Of a stretch of 64,000 nt of DNA, positions 32,404-42,525 are shown in pieces. Position numbers and translations under genes: made by a program. The DNA comes from Thozetella sp. PMI_491. Taxonomy: Eukaryota > Ascomycota > Sordariomycetes > Chaetosphaeriales > Chaetosphaeriaceae. The notes beneath the pieces are model-generated. The model was given only the letters and a program-made list of their open reading frames with translations, made no database searches and was not told where the DNA came from. The stretch's first letter is position 1. The number at the start of each line of letters is the position of its first letter. The stretch covers positions 1-64,000 of the forward strand of contig MU270033.1 of assembly GCA_021432635.1 (NCBI GenBank), read 5' to 3'.

Positions 32404-35400
32404 CTACGGAGTGTAGGGGAGAATGGTGATCACGGGAGTCTGCCAGATGTCCCAGTTGTCGGAATGCTCAGGGTCGCTGAAGGGGATCTGGGCAGCAAAC
32501 CTCATGCTATATTGCTTCATTAGCTAGTAAAATGGGGGTAGGGCGGCGAGTAAACTTACGTGTAGTTGCCGGGGGCAATGTAGGTTCCATTAGCCAGCTT
32601 GCCGAACCACCAGAAACCCTGCGAATAATAGTTCCACGTGCTCGTCCGGGTGAGGTCGGTTAGTGGGAAGGGGATGGTCGTCTCCTTGTCCATGGTGGTA
32701 TTGTCAAAGGCCCAATATGAGTCGGAGTTGATCCAGTACGTCGCCGCACCGATGTAGCCGCCCTCACCCACCACAGGAGGATATTTCCAGTTCTTCTCCT
32801 GCCAGCCGGACTCGTAGATATCCCACCGCAGCTGCTTAGTACCCCACTTGAAGTCCGCGTAGACCTTGGGGAAGCTCTGCCCGTACCAGGACAGATCGAA
32901 ATTGTAGGTATGGTACTGGTCAATATCCTGCCGGCCGGCACCGGACACCTGATAGGGGGTCGTGTCGGAAAAGAGGTTACGCCGCAGAGAAGTCTTGAGG
33001 TCGAAAGCGGCGCCTAGATATGGTACGCTCAGCTCCTCCCCGTTACTTCCCGAGATGAGCACCTTGCCGCTGTAGAACGGCAGGCCTGCAGGATCTGCGC
33101 CCTGCGGCTGGTTGAAGTTGATCTGCGCCTTCTTGGTTTGACCGGGCTGGACAGTGAAGGTGCCCTGCGGAAAGCTCACTGACGGGACAATGCTGATGGG
33201 CGAGAGCTCTAGGCCATAGGCGATGTAGGATGGGATGACGCTCTGCGCGTTGAAACCTCCTGCCGGCTGGAGCGCGAAGGTATACGTCACCGGCTTGTTT
33301 CCGTTGTTGGTGATGTCTACGCTGTGGTAGCGGCTGAAGTGGGCTGTATCATTGAGGGCGAACCTCTCGAACGAGAGCGAGGTCTCGTAGTTGAGGACCT
33401 TCGTCGCGTTGATAAGTCCGGTCCCGACCTGTGGGACAGGAGCCCAGAATCCATAGTCGACGGGGAGGCCCGTGGGCTGCTGGACCTGCCAGGGAACGGC
33501 GGCACCGCTCGACACGATGCGAGCGGCGGCCTTCTTGGCAAAGTCGGGGCCATTGACTGAGCGACCACCGTACTTGCTCACGTACAAGGCAGCGATACCG
33601 GCCACATACGGGCAGGCCATCGATGTACCCGAGAGGATAGCATACGAGTTGTCGAGATAAGTGCTGTAGATGCTGCGCCCGGGAGCCGCGACATCCGGCT
33701 TGATCTCCAGGTCGTACGTGCCACCCCAGCTGGTATACTCGGACGGGACGCCGCCGGCAGAGTTGTAGACACCGACCGCCCAGTTGCTGTCCTCGGGAAT
33801 GCCGAAGTTCGCAGTTACGTTGGCGCCTGCCTTCACGGCTGCAATGATGGCCGCGCCCGACTTCGCCTCGATCATGGCGACGGGGATGTTGAAGTCGACA
33901 GACCCGGGGTTGACAATCGGAGACTCGTTGTCGTAGAACAGGATACGCTCCGCGCCGAACTTGGCAGCGTTAGCCTGCTTGACGGAGAAATTGCACCCGC
34001 CGCGGCGAATCAGAGCGATCGCGCCGGCCAGGTTGGGCGTCGTGCTCGGCAGATCTGTGCACGCCTGGGCGGTGTCGGTGGTATCGAACGACACCGGGAT
34101 GACCTGCAGGTCTACCGGAAGGTCCCAGATTCCCCAATTCACGTCGGGCTCATAGCCCAGGTACGAGACGTTGCTGACACCGTCAACGGTGAAGGTGGCC
34201 TTGAACGGAGGAGCAGCGAGCACGCTGGCATCTGTGGACGCGACGGCGATCACGTTCTTACCCGACGACCCGGAGCTGGCGAAGAACGGGCCATCATCGC
34301 CGGAGTTTCCAGCAGAGATGGTAACGATCACGCCCTGGTCCACCAGGCGGGAGGCAACGGTCGCCCAGGCACCGTCGGACCACCCGCTAGGGCCGCCAAT
34401 GCTGCTAGTGATGATATCGGCCTGTTCCATAGTTAGATATCCGACTGCTAAACTTCGTGGATAATCCTTACCCCGGCGTCGTACGCCCGAATGAAGGCCT
34501 CGATCAGGGTGTCTTCATCGGTGCTGTCGATCTGTACTCTTTTCGTAAGTATGCGGTACCGACACGCGAATAGGTCTACTTACGTCGCTGAAGACCTTGA
34601 AGGACAGAAGAGTTGCCTCAGGGGCCACTCCGGTGAACCTGTGCGACTGAGGTAAGTAGAAATCCTGCTCATGTATGGGAAAGCTCTCCTTACCAGTCCG
34701 ACTTGCCAGCAATGATGCCCGCCACGTGCGTACCGTGACCAAGGTAGTCCAGAGGGTCCTCGTCAGGGACTTTAGGGCCCTGCGGCCAGGCTAGATAGAA
34801 TTAGTTAAAAAGCAGCGTGAGATCCATCTACAAAGAGACTCACACTGATCGCCGACAAGATCGTAGCCCCCGGCAATCTTGAAGCCCGGACCAATACCGC
34901 CACCCAGCTAGATACTCGTGTCAACATGCGACGTGAGCGAGATATAGAGTCCTACAAACTTACAGCAGGGTGGGAATAGGTAATGCCGGTGTCAACAATG
35001 CCGACGATGGCTCCCTTTCCGTAGATTCCGGCCTCGTGGAGCTTGTCCACTCCGGTGAACCTATGAACGGAGTAGTTACCCGACGCGGCATCGTCGCTAA
35101 AAGTCTGCGAAGCCTGAGACGGAGGCAGCTTGAACTTGGCAACGGGCCAAGCCTGGTGGACCTCGCCCAAGCCTTGGAGAGAGTCGGCGTTCTGCTCGTC
35201 GGACTCAAGACTGAATCCAGTGAAGACGTCGCTGTTGAACGTCTTCAGCACAGTAATGCCTGAAGCCTCGAGCTTGGCCGCGAGAGCATCGAGGTTGGTC
35301 CCCTGACGCGGTTAGACGGGCTGCAGACGGTGAGAGAATGCAGCGGAGCTTACCTGAGTGGCCTCGACGATGAACTTTTTGGGCGCAAGCACCGTCTCGT

Positions 35401-35494
35401 CTGCGGTATCGGGGTTCTTGAGCGTAGGGTCGCGGCGCGTTAGCGCTGCCGCACCCGCGATGGGGAGGGCGAGGGCGAGGTTTGACAAGCGCAT
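32404..35494 (-). CDS. Secreted subtilisin-like serine protease (S8) with PA domain
   Basis: Eight exons (35494-35354, 35302-34964, 34907-34844, 34790-34694, 34638-34584, 34531-34472, 34421-32560, 32506-32404) total 2721 nt, 906 residues. The signal peptide is MRLSNLALALPIAGAAALT. An I9-type propeptide follows. The catalytic Asp is in GIVDTGI (about residue 151), His in GHGTHVAG (His200) and Ser in SGTSMACPYVAG (about 518). A PA insert lies between His and Ser (IALIRRGGCNFSVKQA, ILFYDNESPIVNPG), as in minor extracellular protease Vpr-type and cucumisin-like enzymes. After the catalytic part come Fn3-like beta domains (FTVQPGQTKKAQINF). Such enzymes digest extracellular protein for nitrogen or attack host proteins. 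Six short exons crowd the 5' third, while 1862 nt is uninterrupted. Confidence 0.95.
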
Positions 35495-35593
35495 CTCGAG
35501 GGCCTGCACGACAAACTATCTCCTGCGAGCGAGCGGTGCTATCCAAGCTGGAAGGCTGGGTTGACGTGGGAGCATGGCCAAAACATTCGTCAT

Positions 35594-35599
35594 ATATAG
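35594..35599 (-). promoter_or_regulatory. TATA-like element of the protease gene
   Basis: A TATATA core about 100 bp upstream of the ATG at 35494. Confidence 0.4.
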
Positions 35600-36780
35600 G
35601 GCGTTTGAGTGAAGCCTATGCCAAGCCAGTTCTAAGCCGCCGAATACTACCTACTCATTCCAGATTCAGGCCTGCTAAGTCGAGAATGGTCCTCCTGATA
35701 CCTTCCATTGTCAGCATCCCGGTCCTTATTCTATGCAGCCTAACTATTGCGTCTTGTCCAGATTGATCGGGCGAGCAACTGCATGAACGATGTTACTGCC
35801 CTTCTCGAAATAGAGTAGCGTGCATCGCGACGGGTTGCATGCGCCTAGAAACTAGTCCCTAAATATGCCCGAGCGGTGGTGACCCTGCGGCTGCGCCGGA
35901 ACCTGCCAGGCACGTCGTAAATAATATCTCCATAGGTACGAGGCAGTTCCTGTTGCCCTAGAAATCGATGTAGATCGCAAAACCTCCGCAGGTTCCGGCG
36001 TAGATGAAGCAGCTCTGCCTGCCTTTTGATGTGCGTACCTGGATAAGGGAGTTAACTCATTGAGTCATGACCAGTGGCACCCCTCCCGCTAGAATCTTGG
36101 CCAACGGCTGACATATCTGGGCGCGAAGGAATGTAGCTCTAATTCACACGGGCCACCTCCTGACTTCCGCCGCAGGGGAACGAAAGGTGCGCGACCGGGG
36201 ATTTTTACTCGCCAGATCGGTAAAGGCTTACCAGGCCCTGGGGTAGGCCCACGCGGGTGGTGAGCATCTAATTATCACGAGCTGGGGGGCGTTAGAGGGG
36301 TTACGTGCTGCGTACCATGGCCTGCGTGACGCGGGTTGAATATTCGCTACCCCCTGTCGCCAAGAGAAACAGCCCGAACTGGGCAGCTCCTCAGGCCGCC
36401 TCATTCAACCTCCTTCCGCAATCCGGCTAGAAGTTCTTCACCGCACGGTCTAGCAATCTTTATCGGTGCCAAGCATCCCGAAGGCGTTGGTGTCCTGCAG
36501 TGCGCGGCTTGTTGGTTCGACCGATATCGCCAGCATGTTCGATCAACACCGCAATACGATGCTCTGGCTATCAGGTGCTCGATCGGCTCATCGGCCCGAA
36601 GCGTGGGTAAGGTGCGGTGCTCGTCATCGGAAGCCGGGTAGTGCTGCGCGGTCGGTACATAGTATTGTTGGTGTAACCATTTTTGGGACATCGATTCTAT
36701 CAGCGACGGCCAAACTTGGAAATTATACCCAAGGTGGCCGAGCTTGTTGTGGTTATCTATCGTATTCCTTTGGAGACAAC
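35600..36780. other. Gap, no gene seen
   Basis: It holds the protease promoter and the 3' side of the coiled-coil gene. Frames near 36336-36903 lack recognisable content. Confidence 0.4.
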
Positions 36781-38097
36781 CTAAGGCACGCTAGAATCCG
36801 GGTCCATTTCTGCATCGACAAACTGGTCGCCTTCCTCAGTCTCAGACTCTTGCGCCTCCTCCAACTCTACCTTTTCCCCATATTGCACTGCCATCAACTC
36901 TGACTTCTCTCCTTCCTCGCCCCTGCCCACTCTAGCCGCTTCCTTCCACCACTCGGGCTCTGTCTTGAAAATCCGGCCAATGGACTCTTCCAAGAGCCGC
37001 CTGACTAACTGCCGGTTTTCTCTATCACTGTCAGCAGTGGCTTGGATTAGATCTGCCTCAGCTTTATCTAGCGCCTCGCGTTGTCGTTGAATTTCCTGCA
37101 GCTTAGCGGTGGCATCATGTTCAAGCACGTTTTTGTTCATCTCCATTGCCTTTATTCTGCTGCTGACCTCGCCGCATGTCGCCTCGAGCTGAGTATAGCG
37201 AACATCGTCTTGGAGATACTGTGTGAGCCGTAGAGCAAATTCGAGGAGCTCGCACACGCCTCTAGCCGTCGTTGGCAGTCGGTGGACAGCGGTGTGTCTC
37301 AAGCGTGACACTTTCCTGAGGACTTCTTTTCCCTCATGCGTGCGGAACTCTGTCATTTTACTCTCAGTGAAGACATTGGTCCATTGCGTCAGCTCGACTG
37401 CTGCTGCGCAATCCCACTTTTGACGCTCCAAAACGGCAGGCATGTTTTTGGTGGCGAACTCGAAGCAGCACTCTTCCAAGACTCGTTGCGTCTTCGTGAG
37501 GATAGAGTGCTGAGTCCCGTAAAAGAAATAGGAGGGATACAGCGAAGGAAGCTTGTCGTTGATGATACGGCCTTGGTTTGTATCTGTTGACATATGGTAA
37601 GAATAGATCTTGTGTCTAAGCTCCATAGTAACCTTAAGTGACTTACTAGTCTCCGTTTGCGGTTCGCAAACTTTAGCTGCAGCCTCTCTCGGCGGTAGAG
37701 GCTCGTTCAGCTCGAGAGACCTGGAAACCTCCACCTCAGCCCAGTCAAATCCCGCTTCCTCCATCGCCTCTATCTCATGAAGGATAGTGGCGGCCGAGGT
37801 TTTTGCCGCGTCCTCGAAATCTTGTCGCTGAAGATCTCTCGCAGGAGACGATTCGAACAAACTGGGAAACATAACTTTTGCGTAATCCTCCGATTCAAAT
37901 ATTCTGCCTGCAAGGAGTTGCCGTAGCGAAGCAATTACCCTTTTCTCCCCAATGTCTTCTAGTAGCGGGCTCAACGCGCCTCGACTCCTGGCGACCAGCT
38001 GCTTCACTTTCGACCCCTTCCTCAGGAACGCGTGCTGACCGCTAAAGATTGGGCGGCAGCAAAGATACACGCGACTGAGAGCAACTGATTCTTCCAT
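36781..38097 (-). CDS. Fungal coiled-coil protein with an RLRHTAVHRLPT motif
   Basis: The frame is open for 438 residues from MEESVALSRVYLCCRPI. A GTAAGT donor at 37646 and a CAG acceptor at 37584 define a 63-nt intron that keeps the frame, giving 417 residues when spliced. The central motif SRLRHTAVHRLPTTARGV marks a large fungal-specific family often mislabelled as a cytochrome-reductase component. A long charged helix follows (KAMEMNKNVLEHDATAKLQE), and the tail is acidic (ETEEGDQFVDAEMDP). No membrane helix or catalytic motif is visible. It is likely cytosolic or nuclear and may self-associate through the coiled coil. Function is unknown. Confidence 0.75.
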   Translation of the reverse strand: MEESVALSRVYLCCRPIFSGQHAFLRKGSKVKQLVARSRGALSPLLEDIGEKRVIASLRQLLAGRIFESEDYAKVMFPSLFESSPARDLQRQDFEDAAKTSAATILHEIEAMEEAGFDWAEVEVSRSLELNEPLPPREAAAKVCEPQTETSKSLKVTMELRHKIYSYHMSTDTNQGRIINDKLPSLYPSYFFYGTQHSILTKTQRVLEECCFEFATKNMPAVLERQKWDCAAAVELTQWTNVFTESKMTEFRTHEGKEVLRKVSRLRHTAVHRLPTTARGVCELLEFALRLTQYLQDDVRYTQLEATCGEVSSRIKAMEMNKNVLEHDATAKLQEIQRQREALDKAEADLIQATADSDRENRQLVRRLLEESIGRIFKTEPEWWKEAARVGRGEEGEKSELMAVQYGEKVELEEAQESETEEGDQFVDAEMDPDSSVP

Positions 38098-40196
38098 CGT
38101 TAAATGACGATTTAATGCCTGTTCGCTCTACTGCCTTCCGAAATAGATGATCATAGAGCTATATCGCTACAGGCGGTAACCGGCGGGTGAGATGTCCTCT
38201 TAAATAGGTAGAAACGGTCAAGAGCCGTTGCTTCCGTTGTCTCATTGCGGGACAACTCGTGGGCGGGGGGTCTAAGACATGCACAACATCAGGTGTCTTG
38301 ATAGCCAACCAGCGGCAAATCAGATCCGATTGATAACTGATCTGGCAAATGGAGTGTCTAGCATTTACATATCCCATTTTACCTTGCATCACTCGGATGG
38401 TAGGCCTCCTGCATACCCCTGGCAGGTGGAGAGGGTGCGAAATGCATTGAGGTTGGTGAGGGACCTCTCAAGAGCTAAAATCCAGCCACTTTTTGTTTGT
38501 TAACGTGAGAATTGAACAGTAACTGTTTTCACATTTACTATCATAAGCCAAAAGAAAAGTCATTGGTCCAAATACCGTAAGCTTACACGGCCAGCAGAGA
38601 GCCGAAAGGGTCAACACCAACCCAAAAATTCTGTTTACTGGCTCACAGGCCCTCATATCTGCCTAGCCTCCGTCTCGTAGCAAGTTAACAAAGATACAGG
38701 GAGTGGATTGTACAGTGCTGGTTAGATCAAGGCCTGCTTCTCGTGTACGAACCATGTTCACTTTGTGTTATATGCGATTGAACTTTGAGCCTCCTGTTGT
38801 GCAAGTTGAAACCGGTAGAATGATCTCATTTTGTCCCCGTTCCGTGGCGGGAAACTGTGCTCATTATGACTTGGAATCGGACTAGCTGACGTGGAGTATT
38901 TACAAATTCCTTTCAACTTTTGGGATGGAAGGCTTTTGTGGATGGGGCTACCCACTTTCTAGTGAGGCTCATACTCGGGGCCAGTATAGTGACATGGGTT
39001 GACTCTAATCCTCACATCATGCTGCTGCGCGAAAGTGCAGTCCTTTGTGGAAATCAGCGAAAGGAAACAGCGGAAGGGCAAACAAAAAAAGAACTGGGGG
39101 CTTTGTGGCGCCTGTGTGTCTGGAGGGAGAGCAGTGTGCTTGCCTTGGCGCGCGGAATAGCTAGGGCGCGTGTCGCTTTGCTACGAAATTTTCTGCCCTT
39201 TCGGCAGAAGCACATCTTACCCTCGGCTCAGATTCTAGAATAAGCAAGTATACCTTCTGCGAATCAACGCTCGAAATCCGGTCCTCCGGGACGCTATCTA
39301 CCGCGCTTCCTGAGTCCAGGTGAACAGTAGCGTGTAGGGAGCTCGTGACGCGGTAGGGTCCATGTCGATTAGTTTGCTGCAACAAAGCAAGTTCCTTGGG
39401 TAACAATGCTTCTGATTCTCAGTGCCCAGTCCAGTCGTTCTTGGCAAGATGGGCCACGCTTACTACGTAGTACCCAGCGATCGGCCTGGATCGACTGGTG
39501 GAGATGGGGGATCCCGCGGTTGCAGCCATTATTCTCCAGCATTGCCTCGTCATATGGGGGACCCCTGCACGAGGGAGGCCCATGTGCGAAACAAGACCGG
39601 TGCTCTTACTCAAGACTTTGATGCTGGTTGGTCGGTGAGCAAAAGGCGTAGTCTTCACCGCTAGGGCCTACCTAACATTGAACCTCGATGGGCTCCAAGA
39701 GGTTGGGCGGCAAGCGCTCGGAGACGCTGGGTCTCCAGCGCGAGCTAAAAAAAATTAAAACCGGCTGCTCCACGCGACCCAGTGTTATTGTTCAGCTCCG
39801 ACCCCAACACAAGGGTCCATCGTGCAACCGTGGATCGCATGTAACCTTCTCTCGGTAAGCGGGGAGAGGAACGCGTCTGGGCAGGGTGAGACGATGCTCC
39901 CGTGACGTTTGTGTGTAGAAAACCACGGTATTCTCGCCTAGTATACGGATAACTAACTTTGTCTTATTTTGTGTTTTCCTTTCCATTCACTGCCTGCGCG
40001 AATTTTCTTTTCTAGTTATGCTAGCAGGCCAGTTCGCCAGACCGCTGCCTATTGAGTTTTGCGAATCGGGCTGGCGTGGGCGTTAGCTTGGCCTGGAGCA
40101 CTTGCAATTATTCTTACGAGGTGGGGCCTGAGCTCGGAGAAATCAGGGAGGCGATTCATTCCTTCGTCCTTCCGCCGTGCTAAAGGCGCAAGCGCG

Positions 40197-40259
40197 ATCT
40201 GATAGGGGAAGCTACTGGGAGCCACCAAGGCGCTACCATCAGATAAGATCATCTGATAA
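40197..40259 (+). promoter_or_regulatory. Cluster of three siderophore-type GATA sites
   Basis: ATCAGATAA (40238-40246) and ATCTGATAA (40251-40259) both match ATCWGATAA, the extended site known for the iron-responsive fungal GATA repressors of the SreA/Urbs1/SRE group. ATCTGATAG (40197-40205) differs at the last base. They lie 280-345 bp upstream of a siderophore transporter start. Repression of uptake genes in high iron is the known action of these factors; use of these sites here is inferred. Confidence 0.75.
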
Positions 40260-40411
40260 AAATTTTCTTTTTACCAGCCGGCTGGATCGCGTCGCTGGAC
40301 CCCTCTCCCCCATCCATGCTCCACGCTGGGGGTACCGCTACCTTGGCTCGGACTCGCCGGTAGGAACGCCGAACTCGGTCCCTCTCCTGATCCCTAGGTT
40401 CGTTCGTTGGT

Positions 40412-40418
40412 TATTTAA
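40412..40418 (+). promoter_or_regulatory. TATA-like element of the second siderophore transporter
   Basis: A TATTTAA element about 125 bp before the ATG at 40541. Confidence 0.3.
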
Positions 40419-40540
40419 CAGGGCGGCAAGCTCTCTGAAATCTCCTGTCTTGCTTCACCAAAGCTCCCACCCGCACGCATCGTAACTGCAGGACGGTTGC
40501 TCTCTTCTGCTTGCTCTCGCCGTTCTTACAAAAGAAAACC

Positions 40541-42289
40541 ATGTCGGAGCCCATCGAACCCACTGCGGCTCTCGACAAGGAGCGCGGCGATGGCTTTGTC
40601 AACTCTCCAGAGCCCCCTGTAAAGGTCGAGAAGTCAGCTGGCGTGCAGCGCATCGAGGCCATCACCTCGGTTATGACGCGCACCGACCGCATCTTCATCT
40701 TCTTTGGCGTCTTCCTGATCGCCTACGTCTACGGCCTGGACGGCACCCTGCGGTACAGCTACCAGCCTTATGCGACGTCGTCCTTCTCGAGCCACTCGCT
40801 GCTGGCCACCATCAACGTCCTCCGCGCCGTCATCGCCGCTGCCGCCCAGCCGACCTCCGCCAAGATCGCCGACGTATTCGGCCGCCTTGAGCTGGTGTGC
40901 CTCTCGGTCTTCTTCTACGTAATCGGCACCATCGTCGAGGCTGTGGCGACCAATGTCGAGACGTTTGCCGGCGGTGCCGTCATCTACCAGGTCGGCTACA
41001 CCATGGTCATGCTGCTGGTCGAGGTCATCATCGCCGACATTACATCGACGCGCGCTAGGCTGCTGTTCAGCTATATTCCCGCGTTGCCGTTCATCATCAA
41101 CACCTGGGTCAGCGGCAACATCTCGGACGCGGTCCTCACCACCACCACCTGGAAATGGGGCATCGGCATGTGGGCTATCATCTACCCCGTGTGCGCGCTG
41201 CCGCTCATCATCAGCCTCTGGGTGGTAGGCCGCCGAGCCCGCAAGCAGGGAGTTCTTGATCCGTACCTGTCGGACCAGCAGATGGCGGGTGGCTACAAGA
41301 GCTTCCTCATCGACCTATTCTGGCGTCTAGATGTGATCGGCATCATCCTCGTCATCGCCATGTTTGCCCTCGTTCTCGTCCCGTTGACAGTCGCCGGTGG
41401 CTTCCACGACCAGTGGGCGAATGCCCACGTCATCGCACCCCTAGTCGTCGGCATCCTGTGCATCCCGGCCTTTATCCTGTGGGAGCTGAGGGCACCTCAC
41501 CCCCTCGCACCATTCTCGCTCATGAAGGACCGCGCTGTATGGGGCCCGCTCGGCATCGCCGTCTTGCTCAACTTTGCCTGGTACATGCAGGGCGACTACC
41601 TCTTCACCGTTCTCATCGTTGCCTTTGACTTCAGTCTTGCCGATGCGACTCGGGTTACGTCTCTCTACTCCTTCGTGAGCGTCATCACTGGCTTCCTCCT
41701 CGGCTTTGTTGTCTTCAAGGTCCGACGCCTCAAGATTTTCATCATCATCGGCACCATGCTCTTCATGGTTGCCTTTGGCCTGCTGATCCATTTCCGTGGC
41801 ACTCCGACCTCGGCGGGACGCTCTGGTGTCATTGGTGCCGAAGTTCTTCTGGGTATCGCCGGCGGCATGTTCCCCTACCCGGCGCAGGCGTCTCTGCAGG
41901 CTGCCCTTCGCCACGAGAACCTCGCTGTCATGACGGGTCTCTACCTGGCCACTTACAATGTCGGTTCCGCCTTCGGCAACACGGTCTCGGGCGCCATCTG
42001 GACCCAGGTGCTGCCAAACGCCCTCGAGGAGCGCCTGCGTCCTATCAACTCCACTCTCGCCGCGCTGACCTACGCGGATCCGTTCACCATGGCGGCTACC
42101 TACCCCTTGGGCACGCCCGAAAGGACGGCAATCGTAGACGCATACCAGTATGCTCAGCGCCTGCTGACCATCACCGGTATCTGTCTCTGCGTGCCGCTCA
42201 TTGGTTTTGCCTTTACGCTGAGAAACCCGAAGCTGAACGATAACCAAAACTTGGTGGAGAGCCCGAACGATGACGAGATCATCCGGTAG
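40541..42289 (+). CDS. Siderophore-iron MFS transporter (ARN/SIT family), intronless copy
   Basis: One exon of 582 residues starts [16 protein letters not shown]; an in-frame TTG at 40511 is not the natural start. Family text includes [20 protein letters not shown] in helix 1, [40 protein letters not shown] and [10 protein letters not shown]. The C-terminus closes with [15 protein letters not shown], shared with the transporter at 21242-23388. The expected role is uptake of Fe(III)-siderophores in exchange with protons at the plasma membrane. The absence of introns contrasts with six exons in the other copy, so they are not recent duplicates or one was retroposed long ago. Three GATA-type sites upstream suggest iron regulation. 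Confidence 0.93.
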   Translation: MSEPIEPTAALDKERGDGFVNSPEPPVKVEKSAGVQRIEAITSVMTRTDRIFIFFGVFLIAYVYGLDGTLRYSYQPYATSSFSSHSLLATINVLRAVIAAAAQPTSAKIADVFGRLELVCLSVFFYVIGTIVEAVATNVETFAGGAVIYQVGYTMVMLLVEVIIADITSTRARLLFSYIPALPFIINTWVSGNISDAVLTTTTWKWGIGMWAIIYPVCALPLIISLWVVGRRARKQGVLDPYLSDQQMAGGYKSFLIDLFWRLDVIGIILVIAMFALVLVPLTVAGGFHDQWANAHVIAPLVVGILCIPAFILWELRAPHPLAPFSLMKDRAVWGPLGIAVLLNFAWYMQGDYLFTVLIVAFDFSLADATRVTSLYSFVSVITGFLLGFVVFKVRRLKIFIIIGTMLFMVAFGLLIHFRGTPTSAGRSGVIGAEVLLGIAGGMFPYPAQASLQAALRHENLAVMTGLYLATYNVGSAFGNTVSGAIWTQVLPNALEERLRPINSTLAALTYADPFTMAATYPLGTPERTAIVDAYQYAQRLLTITGICLCVPLIGFAFTLRNPKLNDNQNLVESPNDDEIIR

Positions 42290-42525
42290 GAAAGATAAAT
42301 TGAGATTAGCATAATTGTGACAAGGATGGAGCCATGTCCATATATCCACCAAGGACACACTGCCTTGTATCGAGTCTACAGACATAGTTAATTAATATTA
42401 TAATGCGTTTTGCATATCATTCTAGGTATCCTAAAATGCGAGCATACAACATAGGATTCATTCGCATCAAGAGTGTACGGTCGTAAATATATGAGAAAGC
42501 CGTGCATGGTGTCAGAATGCGTATC

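Larger units (their letters stand above)
38098..40540. other. Long intergenic region upstream of the second siderophore transporter
   Basis: It contains several short frames without recognisable content and, at 40197-40259, a cluster of GATA-type sites listed separately. No gene is supported. Confidence 0.45.

Noticed and set aside
41441-42385. A 314-codon frame antisense to the second siderophore transporter
   Set aside because: It is the shadow of a strongly coding gene and is rich in charged residues typical of antisense frames in GC-rich genes.
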